Of a stretch of 64,000 nucleotides of DNA, positions 45,079 through 58,300 are shown one piece after another. The DNA lies in the NCBI GenBank assembly GCA_019054805.1, contig JAHQIY010000006.1, forward strand, positions 2,728,001-2,792,000, given 5' to 3'. Position numbers and translations under genes: made by a program. Numbering within the stretch: position 1 is the first letter of the stretch; every line of letters begins with the position of its first letter. This DNA is from Brachionus manjavacas. Taxonomy: Eukaryota; Rotifera; Eurotatoria; Ploima; Brachionidae. A model generated the notes under the pieces. It was not told the origin of the DNA, ran no database searches, and was given only the letters and a program-made list of their open reading frames with translations.

Positions 45079-47897
45079 TTAAAAATTTTCGTGAGACCAA
45101 AATTTGAATGTTTTATCATAAGCACAAGATACAATCCATTTATTATCTTCCGAAACATCACAACCCATTATTTTTTGTTCGTGTCCCTTTAACTCTTTAA
45201 TCGGGGTCCATCCAGGATGGGCCCAAGCCTTTAGCGAATAATCATATGATGCTGTAATTAGAAAATTTCCTTCACCCTCTTTAAAAATAATTATTTTAAA
45301 AAATTTTAGAACTAATTTTCTTATTTACTTTGGAATTTAACTTTAGAAATAAGATTATTATGGGCCGGGATTGTGTAAATGCATTTGCTTTGTCTTAAAT
45401 CCCAAATTTTAGCAGTATTGTCCTCGCTCCCGGTTGCTATCTGATAGCCATTCGAGTTACAGTCAATAGAAAGGATTGATTTTAAGTGACCTTCCATCAG
45501 CATAATGCATCTTCCTGTTCTCAAATCCCAAACTCTTCCAAAGGAATCCTGACCTCTTTGAGTTAAATAAAATTTTGTTGGATCTAAAAAAAGTTGAATT
45601 TACCCAGTGCAGCATATTGATCCATCGCATTGGAATGATATATCCATTACTGGACGAGAGTGACCTTCTTGATGCAAAATTTCTTCAACTCGTTCCACGT
45701 CCCATAGACGCCAAGAGTTGTCATGGCTGTATGTAATTTAACTATTAATAATAATTTGAAAAATATTTTATTATTTATTTACCAAACACAAGCGAGAAAC
45801 CTTCCGCTTGGATGAAATTCAGCTTTTGATACTCTTGAAGGCTCCATACCATCAAGTTCTCCAATAGGCTTATCACTTAAAAGTTAAGAGTGTATTTTTA
45901 ACATTTTTTTATTTTATTAATAGTAAGTATTGATAATAGATCATTTTTAGTGAATTTTGACTTTGAAAAAACAAAATAGTTGAATTCTGGCTTAATTTTT
46001 CTGCCATTGTTAAAATTTATTGAAAATAGAATTTTATTTAAAAGAAAAAATTTTTCAAATACTTTTAAACATATAATCAGAGGACACAAATCCTCTGATT
46101 TAACGCTATTAAAAAGGAATGCTGATCATGAAAAATTCCAAGCGATGGAAACAGATTAAAAAAAATACTTCTTTCTTCAATTGACTATGTGTTTTCTATA
46201 ATAATTTTATTTATCTTTTATTTTTTTTATTTTAAACGGAAATTTTGTATTTTTTATTTTCTTATTTAGGTGTGCAAAAAAAAGGCAAAGTTGATGAAGA
46301 AAAAAAAGCCAGCTCGAGAGGGAGCAAAGAGCAAGACTTAGGCTTTGCAGATCATCTATCAACCGGACTTGAAATAAATTCGACTAAAACGAAAACACTG
46401 TGAATAGAAACCAATTTCAAGATAGTCAAATGGATGAAATTGATATAAATGTGAATTAAAATTTTGATCATTCTGAAATGAAAATCATTGCTTCATTTGA
46501 AGAGCCTGTTCGAGATAGAAAAAACTTTGAAAATCTATGAAATTTATAATAATAAAAATTAAATTTCTGCTAAAAGAATTGTTATATCTAAAAAATAAAT
46601 AAATTTTAATCTAAAATTCCTTGAATTAATCTGTGCTCTCATATTTTTTTTAATTAATTTTCCTATTTAAAACAGTAATGGTCATTCACAAAGTATTTTC
46701 CCGAACGTTCATGAACGTTAATTTAAATAAATTAATTTGAAAATTCTATTTAAAAAATTCTAAAAATAAATGGTAAATATTCTTTTCTAAATATTGTCAA
46801 ATAGAAAATATGGTAATAATAAATTAAAATATTGCCATATATTTATTTATTCAAGGAGAAATTAAAAAATAAAAATTCTCTAAAATAGATTTTTTCTTTC
46901 GCGATCTTAATTTTTACGCAAATTTACGTAAAATGCAGTTATCGTAGGACCACTATATTATTCTAATAAAATTAAATCTTACTCTTCCATATTCCAAAGT
47001 TTCACACTTCCATCGAAAGCCGTGCTGACCATATTGACGCTTTTAGGATCCAAAGATAAGGTTGATTCGGGATGAAATACAATCGATGATGCATTTGAGG
47101 TATGTGCCGCTAAAGTTCGAATCAGCTGACAGTCAGGCACAGACCATAGCTTGCAAAGTCCACTCCATGAAGCTACAGCTACCATTTTGGAATTGGGACT
47201 GAATCGACAAAACGACAAAGGTCTTATATCACCAATTTGACTTGAATAATTCGCAAAATTCTTAATTTTAATTGTAAAATATTCTTCAAGCATAAAAAAA
47301 AAAATATTTTTACTCTTAAATAGCGATAAGATTCTTGAACTTTGGCTGTTTTGTCTATTTCAGGCATTTGAGACTGAGCCTTTTGTAAAGCAACTCTTTC
47401 TTTTGCTCTTTTCAATGAATATTCAGCTATCCAAAACCTTCCGTAAAGCATCAAATCGCTACCCTCATGATACCAAGTAACTTCCTTAATATTAGCAGCT
47501 TTTAGAAAATTATCAAATTAAAAATTTTAAATTCACATTTTGACTTTCTTCTTCGCGTTTTTCTTGCTCTTCTTTCTTTTTTAGTTTACGAGCTATTTCA
47601 TCATCGGTTAGGCGAGATACTAGACTTTTAAGACGTTCTCTTCTTTCAGCTGGTCCTTCTCCAAATAAACATATTGGTTCATGCAATTTACGCAGATTTA
47701 TTTTTACTTCATTATCATCAGTAGAAACATGAATTGTTCTAGCCTTTTATTGTCAATTATTAATAAAAAAAATTAAGAAATTAATTTTTTACTCTTCGAC
47801 GTCTTTCAAACTCAGCTAATAGCTCTATTTGATTATCAGGCAACTGATCATAGTCTTGATAGTATTCTTCATCTGACATATTTTCTATAGCACTCAT
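45079..47897 (-). CDS. PRPF4: U4/U6 snRNP protein PRPF4 (Prp4), complete
   Basis: Eight exons join in frame: 47897-47793, 47743-47545, 47498-47314, 47260-46983, 45875-45783, 45726-45604, 45555-45329, 45278-45079; 469 residues (human about 522, with a longer N-terminus). PRPF4 is a core protein of the U4/U6-U5 tri-snRNP. The SFM/PRP4-like region reads [24 protein letters not shown] and [13 protein letters not shown]. Seven WD40 repeats follow: [91 protein letters not shown] and [10 protein letters not shown]. Donor choice for the second exon (gtcaaa) follows from phase. The fourth intron (1.1 kb) holds a probable MULE tail. A 5' UTR intron ending ttttag 15 nt before the ATG is likely. Confidence 0.95.
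46084..46545. pseudogene. possible second MULE tail relic inside PRPF4 intron 4
   Basis: The plus strand has fragments [21 protein letters not shown], stop, [10 protein letters not shown] and, further on, [14 protein letters not shown]. The order basic tail then ALxIxQPxx matches the region after the SWIM finger of the 26.7-kb element (KRGEPVTTKKALMIQPTEL). Several stops; no ends found. It lies antisense to PRPF4. Confidence 0.35.
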
Positions 47898-48166
47898 TTT
47901 TAAATCTGAGACTAAAATTTTTTTGATTGACTCAAGCTTAAATTCTAAAATACCTTATTAGGGGCACTTAATAACAATTGCAAAGAAACTATCAAAGTAT
48001 TCGATTGAATTTATTTCAGTTTAAATAGAAATAATTAATAAATACTTTATTAAATGCTTGAATAAGAAAATTCGATTATTTAAAATTTGGTTTTTAAAAA
48101 AAATAAAAAATAAAATAAAACAAAAAAAATGGATATTCCAACAAAATTAATTAATTGCCATAAGTA
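47898..48166. other. short spacer between PRPF4 start and GAPVD1 stop
   Basis: About 270 bp, tandem arrangement on the minus strand. It must hold the GAPVD1 3' UTR and the PRPF4 promoter. A likely PRPF4 5' UTR intron (gtattttag ... ttttag on the minus strand) occupies about 47912-47955. Confidence 0.4.
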
Positions 48167-51100
48167 TTATTGTTTATTTAACATGTTTGCCTTGATGTAC
48201 GAAAAAGCGAAAATAAACTGAGCCCAATAATAGTCTTCAAGCTCGAGTTGTTTTCCGTAAAATCCTTGAAAAAATGTTAAAAAATTAAAATTACTTTTTT
48301 ATTTTTTTTCTAACCTTCTATGTACTGAACATTAGACAAAAAAGTCGGTGGATTTGCCATAATAATTACATAAATAAGAACTGGATGCAAATCGTCGGCA
48401 CAAACTGGTGATTTGGCTATGGCCAATAAATTTTGAATTAAAAGCATGCACTTTCTGATGCATGCTAGCTTATCCTGAGGAGTTCGGTAAATATTCAATC
48501 GTTTTAGCTCCATTTGTGCCGCTGTCCATGGACATTCCTTAAAATTTTTAAAATTAATAAAATTTTATTACCAAGATTAATAGGGTGAGCTATTTTAATA
48601 TCTTATATCTTTTATACTTAATGTAATCATCTAAACGTTTAGTAATATTTAGAACAAAAGAGAAATAAAAGAATATGATTTTTTATTGTGGTGTTGTGAC
48701 ATCATCCTTTTAATGAAACCATTTCTTTTTATATTGCATTGTATATTTTTGATAGTTTTATAAATTTTTATCCATAATTATACAAAAGTGTATAGTCTGT
48801 TTTTTTCTAAAGCATACATATTTTGTATTCGAAATACATTATTTATTACTTTACAGTTTAATTCGTTTTTAATGTATATTCACATGCATGTATGACAAAT
48901 GCATGCCCCTTGTAACAAAAAAATTGTCATTTGAGATAAAAAATTTAGTAAATGACCTTTTTTTGATTTTTGATTTATTACTCCATGTAAGCTGTATGCA
49001 GATGACTGCAAGATCATCGTGCGCTTACTCACGAGCAGCTGTAGCGAGCAGCTGCAACGCGACTTGGAAGCCTTAGCAGCATGGTGCGACAAATGGCTGA
49101 TGAAACTGAATCTCGGCAAATGTAAGGTCATGCATAACGGTAAGCATAACCCGGGGAGTAAATACCACTTCCTAGATAGGTCGACCGGTATACCACACGA
49201 GCTTGAGGTTACTAAAACGGAAAAAGACCTGGGAGTCCATGTGAGTGACACTTTGGGCACAAAGATTCAGGTGGATAAATCCGCGGCAAAAGCCAACTCC
49301 ATGCTCGGAGTGCTTCACAAGACGCTGGTCTCGAGGGATGCGTATATATGGAAACAAATGTACACTACGTACGTCAGACCGCATCTCGAGTATGCAATCC
49401 AAGAATAGAGACCACACCTCCTCGGCGAGATAAACACACTGGAAAAAGTTCAGCGCCGTGCCACCAAAGTCCCAACTCAACTCCGCGACATGACATAAGA
49501 AGACAGGTGCCTAAAACTGAAGTTGACAACGCTGGAGGAAAGGAGAGCCAGGGGTGATTTGATAGAAATGTTCAAAATTCAGAAAGGACTGGACACTGTC
49601 GAATGGCACTCCTCTCTACAAGTTGGACCGCCCAGAAGCGGGCATCAAGGGCACATCAGACCAGAGCTGGTGAAGGACTGTCTAATCAGACGTAACGCTT
49701 TCCGCAATAGGGTAGCACGAATGTGGAACAAGCTACCCGATTCAGTCATTGACGCACCAAGTGTCAACTCTTTCAAGAAGAGGATTGATGAACAAAGAAC
49801 AGGCTGCTCATAGAACTCAGGTTCTCTTGCTGTAGTCATCCGGTAACTCGCAGTCATCCAACTACTCCTACTACTACTACTACTACTACTACTATTTATT
49901 ACTTTACAGTTTAATTCTATTTAATTTATTTAATTCGTTTTTTAATGTATATTCACATGCATGTATAACAAATGCATGCCCCTTGTAACAAAAAAATTGT
50001 CATTTGAGATAAAAAATTTAGTAAATGACCTTTTTTTGATTTTTGATTTATTACTATTTTTTATTAATTTAATTAAAACTATCATTTAAAAACCATTCAC
50101 AAAATTTTCCTATTTTAGCTATTTAGCGCTAAACTTCACTTTAACAAGAATTATTTTATCTATTAGAACAATTCTTTTACAGACTTAAATAATTTCTTTA
50201 GAGGAAAATAAGTAAGAAAAAAAATTATTCGTCTTTTAAACGCTGGTTAGAATATAAAAATGAATAAAAATTACATTTATGTAAATGGGAGAAATGCCAA
50301 TGAGTGGATGTGATGGTGTAATTACGTTTGCAAGTTCTTTTAAACATTCTGAGACCATATTGTCTTTGTCGTGGTCTATTTCACCATTCGGATACATGAC
50401 AAAGCTATAAACTTTTGACAATAAGAGTCTCTCTAGTGATAAATGGCACAATTCGACCATTTCATCATGACAACCATTCAATATAGCATCATACTCTGTT
50501 TTTAATTGCTGTAAATATTTTTTAAATAAATCATATTTTTCATCAACAGCTACCATTTGACGAAATTCATTTATAAACTTGTAAATTTGTTGCTCATTTT
50601 CTTTAGTATCCAGGAAAAAAAGGGTCACTACCGAAGAAAAGTGATTAGTACGAAGTTTTTGCTGCCATTCGGCTCGCTGAAGTAATTTTTCAACCAAATT
50701 TAGAGTGTATAGAATATTTTGCTTAGATTTGGTCAAATAAGTCATGTAGTAGAGACGTCGAATGTAGTCTTTTTTTAATGAACGTAAAAGTTTGCGGCAT
50801 TCTTGATCACTGTAAACGGAAACACAGCGTATCGTTTCATAAAGTTGGGCTTCTTTTTCTTTATCCTGCAAACTAATTGAATCATAGAGCTGAATTTTAA
50901 GATACATTACCAAGAAGTTGTCTTTATTACTTCTTTAAAAAAAATTTATTTTTAATAAAATTTTTTTTCTTATTTTAATTACTTTAAATAATTATTCGGT
51001 GCGTAATTATATGGCATGCAGTCTGGCCAGCTAAGTACAAGCCGAAGCTTTTTTTTGGCGTCTAGAAATGACTTTGACTGCTCCAAGTCGACTGGTTCCA

Positions 51101-54100
51101 AGAGAATATTCTGATTTGGTAGACTGCTATCGGGAACATTTTTGGCCAAATTTTCCGTAGTTGACAAATCGACTAGTTGAGTTTCGTTAACAGAAAGCTG
51201 TTGTTTTAATTGTACTGTTTGTGGCGTTGATTTGGACTGGTATTTTTTAAGAATGCTATCTACGTCCTCTGCTTGAGAGCTGGTCGAATTGTTCTGAATG
51301 TCACTTGGTGCCAATGAATTGCTGGAAGTCAATGGCTCACTGTTTTGTGTTAATGCATTTTTTGATTTGTTGAATAAGCTAAATCTATGTATGGCACTTT
51401 TTTTACCATTCGAACTGTTACTTAATTTTTCGATGGTCGAGCTAATCGAAAATTTGACCGAGTTCGAATTGTTAAAGATCTAAATTAATTGTTAAAATAA
51501 AAAAAAGAAAAAATATGCACCATCTTACTGAAGAAATTCTATTTTTTGTTGTGTTGGCTAGATTCGAAGATTCAACTTCTGGTCGCTTCTAGAGAATAAA
51601 GAAAATTTCAAGATTTGGTCAAATTAAGAGCGCAAAAGCCAAAATTACATTTGATTCAGTGTTATTAGGCAATATATTGATAGCAGAGCTAGCAGAGGAA
51701 GAGTAACTAATGGAGTAATTAGGCATTATACTAGAATTGGGCACATAAGTATTCTGAAGCGATTGAGTTGATTGAACATAGTCATTTAGCAAGCTTTGAT
51801 TCAGTGCCGGATGGATAGAACTAGAATTGCTGGAAAAAGTCGAGTAAGGGGTGTATTTACTAGGACTATTTGATTCAAAATCAGAGTCGGAATTATTATT
51901 CATTTCGGTACTCCAAGCGGCACTGTCACTTACCACGCTACAGTGATCGTCTAAATTTTGATCAGTCTCACTAGTAATCGGATTTGTATTAGTCATAAGT
52001 CCATTATGATTTGGTTGACTCGAGGGATTATTCAGACTGTTTGATGAAGAGGCATTTCGATTTGGCATGCTACTATTTAGTGAATAATCCTTTAAAAATT
52101 TTATGTTACATTGTGTTGACATTTTGAATTGTAAAAAAAATGAAAATTAGATAATAAGACAGGAAGTTATTTTTCGCATGAATCATTTGCTTTTAATAAA
52201 AGAATCGAGCAAAAGTTTAATTTAAACTATTAAAAATTTTGTAATTATTTTTGCTGATAAAACAAAACTTTTAAAAGAAAAGAAACATTCTTCAAATGAT
52301 TTATTCAAACATTTTAGTAAAAATTTAATTGAAATATTTTTTTTTACTATTATTTTAAATTTTAAATTATAAATTATTAAAAAATAAATTCAACCTTCAA
52401 ACTTACAAAAAAGATTTGATAAAAATTTAGAGGTTTTTGAAAACCAATAAACAGTTATCTATTTTTACTCACAAGCAAGAAATTAGCTTGAAAATTTTTA
52501 AAAATTTTTTTTTTTTTCACAATCATGTAATGACTTTGACTAGACTTGTGAATTTTTAACAGCTCTGGTTAAATCACTATCTATACTCAATCTCAATAAA
52601 TAAATGATTTTTTTCAATAAAATAATTAGTTCTTTGATAGAAAATTAAGCTATAATCCAAAGATTCAAAGAAATACTCTTGAAATATTGTATTTTATTTA
52701 TAATTAAACATATACACTATCATTCGAAAGATAAATGCAGATTCAAACGGATTTTAATGTGACATTAATTTTTTATATTTCAGCTTTTGGAAAGAGACTT
52801 GAAACACTCTCAGGTGTGAATATTGAGTATCTCACAAGAAAATATTAATGAGCTAATGGCAATTAAAAATATTATTCAAACATTATTATATATTTAAATT
52901 ATGTGGCATTGAAATTCAATTTTCATTAAGTGTAGGGGTTGTGAAGTTCATTTCAATTCGATCGTTTCAGTTCAGAAAAACTTGAATAACTTTTTTACTA
53001 AAAGAGACAATTTAGTTCTGTAAAATGTTTAATGGCTAAGCAACTTTGCACACTTGATTGGAATAATTTTTAATGGCGTGCAAAATGCAGAAAATTGCAG
53101 AATATTTTGCAGAATAAACCACATAAATTCTTTAAAATTTTTAATCACCAATTTCTGTTCTTTCCTAGCAATATCTCACACTGGTTTTATATAATTAAAA
53201 ATTTTATGACCAGTGTTGATCATATATCCCGCAAGAGTTGACTTAAACATAATTGCCAAATATCCCAATTTTAAACACAATTTTCTTTCAAACTAATTTT
53301 TATATTTTTAGATTATTTTTTCATGAATAAACTTCAGTTAAATTTCTTTTTATACTGCATGAGAAAAATGAAATTTTATGTAAAATTCATTCATTTTAAG
53401 AAAACTTATGTAAATTTTTTAATTTTTTAATTTTAATTTTAATAGCTAATTTAAATAAAAATATCTAATATAAAAATTTAATTTTTAAGCATTATCTATA
53501 GCTAGCCAAGCGCAGTAAATTTAAACTTATTTAGCAATTTACCTGTTCCGAAAAATTGATCAAATTCGATTGATTATTAGAACTTGAACTAATAGTTGAA
53601 CTAGAACCTGGTCCACTTCGCTGTGAAACATATCTGCCAACTGCTGAATTGTCGTCTATGCCAAGTCGATCATTTATGGGTTCATTAATGACAGATTCGG
53701 ACGCATCCGCATCCAAACTCCATCCAGTCTCGCTTTGTTCTTCTTTGGACGGATTAATCTTATTTATTTCGAACTTACAAAATTTGTCATTAATATCTTC
53801 ACGATTGGTTTTCGGCTCTGTAACCGGAAGCTGAGGTCCGCGCACTCCGTTTGCATTCAAACTCGGTGTATTGACTACAATATTACCAAGTGAATTGACA
53901 TTTGAAATATTCTGGACAGTGTTGTTGGCATTACTATTGCGACTAGAGCTTATATTTTGTAGATCTTCATGACTGTGGGATGATGGGGTATCCCTACCGC
54001 TTATAATAGGAGTATTCCGTGCACTAAAATTGTCAAAATCACTCAAGCTTTCATTTTCGAGCTGATTAACTTCATTTTGATCATTATCTACATCGTCATC

Positions 54101-55300
54101 ATTCGAGGATAAAGAATGGCATTCGGTTGTTTCACAAGCTTCCGAAATTCCTTCTAAATTTAATAAAAAAGCAATTGAATTTTTAATCTTGTCAATTTCA
54201 CTATCAGCTTAAGAGATACTTTACTGAAAATAAAAATTCTAAAGAAAATGGCTTTTAAAGACACTAATATCATTGGGTCATTAACCAATAGGTAAATTAA
54301 CTTTAGATGAGTTAGAAAAACTAAAGATTTAAATTCAGGAAAGACTTCAAAATATCAAGTACAAAAGAACAGTTTAAAAAATAAGATCTGTTAGTAAAAA
54401 TTAGTCCATCAAGTCCATTTCAGTACAACAATCACTGCCGCACCATCTTTTGCATTATTTTAAACTTACTTAAAATTACTAGAAATAAGGTTTATAAATT
54501 TTATTCTTTTTTTTTATTGTTTTTGAGAACAAAATTTTAAAAAAGATGAATGCTTTAAGAAATTTAGTTTATTTATGATAAATTTAGAAATTAGGCTTTT
54601 TGAATTTTAGAACAAAAAACAAAAACAAAAATCTTAAAATCAAACTACTTTTTTACTATGCCTCTTTAATTTGTTCTAAAAAATGTTTCAGCTGATACAA
54701 ACTTTGTACCACCCAGATTAAGTCTCTGCGAAAACTTTGCAATTTTGCAAAGCATTAAATGTTTAGAAAATCAAAAATTAAATTGCAGAATTTTTGCAGA
54801 GACTTAATCTGGGTGGTACAAAGTTTGTATCAGCTGATATATTTTGTAGAACAATTTTAAGAGAGAGTAAAAAGTTTTTTCATTTTAAGATTCATACTTA
54901 ATTAGAAATTAAATTAATATATCAAAATTTCAAAATTTGATTCCATTTTTAAATGTTTTTACTCATCTAAAACTTTTTCTTTTAAAAAAAATTATAAAAT
55001 TAAATTATATATTTGTGAATTTTTTTTTTAATTCGATTAAAAAAATTTTAAATTTGAATCCCCTATTTGGTTAAATGACTATCAGTCTCGACGCTTGGAA
55101 GTATTCCAGCGGACATCGGGTCTAGCGCCCCGGTGTTACTAGGTCTTGATTCCTTAATGACCGCCGAAACAGCAGCGCCGTCTCCAGTCCAAGTATTAAA
55201 GAGATCTAAACAACAATTATTCTCTAAGGTCAATGTAAAGCAGCTACCATAGACGGCTTCCGTAGTAAGTCGTCTCCGCAAGTCTGCTTGCTGTAGCTTA

Positions 55301-55335
<35 letters not shown>

Positions 55336-58300
55336 ATATAATGGCGATCAAAATAATCAAAAAATTTTGAACAGAAATATTTTTCCAAAAATTAGTTTTA
55401 GAGAACATTTCTTATTCAAAAATTGATTTTCTAAAAATCGGGAATCTTTTTGTTGACATATACTTAAAAATCTTTGATTTAATTATTAAATATTAAATAA
55501 AATTTAATTAATAAAATATTTCTCTTAAATCAAATATTAAATTAATAATTAATATTTAAGTAATGATAAATTTTAATTTGTTTTATAAGTGAAAAGAATG
55601 AAATCATTTATCAAAAAGTGTTTGAAATTTAAATTTTATCGCAGCAAAAGAATGAACATTTTTAATACTATAAAATTTTTACGAAAAAAGCAAATATAGA
55701 ATATTTGAAACCTTAAAATTTCAAAACAAATAAATAAATAAATTTACTAGTATTAAACATAATTTTATAAACGAATGTCTTAGCCTATTTTTCTTTTTCA
55801 AGTAATTAATTTTGATTTATATTCTATCAATTATACTTATATTTTTTTTAATTTAATTGGAAATTTTAAATTTTATCCCTTAATTTTCTTCAGTATGTCG
55901 ACTTATTTTTTGTTAGCTTATCATGAAATTGAGAAGACTAATTATTTTTCTTACCAACACTTCCATCATGTCTTGATCGAAAATCGTCTCGATCTGTAGC
56001 TGAATCAGGTCGAGGTTTGATACTTGGTTCAAATGAATTGTCCAAATCGATTTTTTTTGATTTATTCTTTTGCTTATTTGTCCTTGTTATAGTTCTGCTA
56101 TTTGCATATGAATCATAGTCATTCAAAACTTTTTCCTCGGCCAACATCCCAGGACAGTCAAAACCTTTATCGTTTATATTAATCACTAATATTTGGAATC
56201 CGTCTTCCATATTTGGTTCTTTTATCAAATGGTTTATCACATCTACGCTATCAGGATTAAGCAGGTTAACCTTTCGGTTGGAATTGAAAAATGTGCAGCT
56301 TTTTTCCAACGAATCGTTGATATAGTCGTTTGGAATGATTGTTTTTAACCAATTTGCTTCTTCGTTTTCAATTAGAGGTGTTTCTGTGCTTACTTGGCGA
56401 GTAAAAATTAGCTTAAAATTTGATTTAAGTTAGCAATGGAAAAAAAACTGCTGAAATCTACATACCAGTCGATGTAAATCGTGCAATGTGATCATTATTG
56501 AATTTCTGATAATCAAACTACTGGGATAGAATGTTGAAGAGTTGGTTGCTGATGAAATAGTTGACATATTTGATGGCACATCATTAGCTTGAGTACTAAG
56601 AGATGGTATTTCAAAAGCGTCTGTATTAGGCCCACTATTTTGTGATTTTCCATACGATGATATTAAATTGTTAACGATATCTGACACACAATTCTATTAA
56701 TAATTGAAAAAATTATTTTTTTATTAAATTAAAAATAAAAAATTAGAAATAAAATCTTAGCAGACAATGCAAACAAAACAAGCAAGTGAACAAAGAAGAC
56801 TAATAGTGATCCATAATCATAACATAGTTCTTAATATTTTTAGATTTATAAGAGTTGGAAAACAAAGATTATCAAAAACTCACAAAAAGATAAAAAAAAA
56901 TTTTGTTAGTATGCAGCAAGCGGAAAAATTTTCATTGACGAAAAATAAATGAAGATTGAGAAAGAAAATAGGAAAAAGCATTTTGTGTCAGAAGGGTATC
57001 CTTAAAAAAATTCACTAAAGAAGACATTTCTAAATGAGTCAAGCAGGGATATAATTTAAGTAAAGTTTGTATTATAACGCTATTATTTTTGTGGATTTTT
57101 TTTATCTGACGGGATTTTCAACAGATACAGAAAATAATTAAAAATTTAATTCTTAAATAATTAAAATCAAAAAAATATTTGCTCAAAAATATGCATAATC
57201 TTACAAACATGGTAAATTTTCTTATCATATATTCACCAAATTGGTAAACCGTTCGCATCAAAATTTTCAAAAGTACAGCTCTTCAAGATAGAGAATATAA
57301 ACCTTGAATAAATAATTGAATAAATTTGATTTTCATTTAGAATTTTTTGTAATACTTAGTTGACTTAAATATATTTTTAAAAATTTTACTATTATTTTCT
57401 AAAAAATGACTTAGATTATAAGAATTAAAAATGTTAAACAAGATATTTATGATTATCAGCATTTAGTTTATTTAAAAATTGAAGTATGTTGAAAAGGTGT
57501 TTAGGCATCCTGAAAAGATTTTTAGGTATGGTGTTCAGTCAGACCCATTGCTTTCCTCGAATAGAATATTTAACTAATGATATCTTCATTTTTTCATGAA
57601 AGGTTCATTCTCAATGCTTTTAGAAACCAAACTTTTCAAAATTTACTAAAAACTTATCTATTTGCAATTTATCTGACTTAGTAATATTTTTGATATGAAA
57701 ATGTATTTTTTTAAGTTTTAAGTAAAATTTTGTTTCCAATTATTTTGAATAATGAGAAAAATCAAGAATTCGTTTCTTGATTTTAATTCATAAGTCAAGT
57801 TCATAAGTCATAATTAATTCATAAGTGGTTACTTAAATTTAATTAATTTGAGACAATTTAATCTGTAATTTTTTAATTTTGAAGCTTCTCGATATATCTA
57901 ATTGTTAAATTTGTAACTTTAATACAGTGATAAAATCCAAAAATTCAAATTATTCTCTTTAAAAAAGTAAATACGCTTTTTTAAAAATAAAAAGTTAAAA
58001 AAAGAAATAGAAATTGATTATCAAATTTTACAATTAAATATTTAATTAAGAATTTCAATTTATTTATATTCATCTAATTAAATTAAATTTTTAGATTTTT
58101 TCTTTTGCTTTTTTTAAGAGGACTAAAAATTGAATAAAATTAAAAAAAGGATTTTAGTAGTAGTAAAGGCACTAAAAAAACTCCTAAAAAAATTTAATTT
58201 AAACTTTCAATTTTTAAAAGTAAAAGTTGGAAACAAATATTTGATCATGGTTGAATCTTAAATTTAAAATTCAGAATGTAATTTATGAAAATTGTGAAAC

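Noticed and set aside
49172..49857. Minus-strand and alternative-frame ORFs over the LINE at 49 kb
   Set aside because: Shadows created by the less AT-rich LINE body; the RT motifs are all in the plus strand.
55063..55281. 72-residue protein on the minus strand
   Set aside because: Lies in a GC-rich retro-tail in an intron; no support as a gene.
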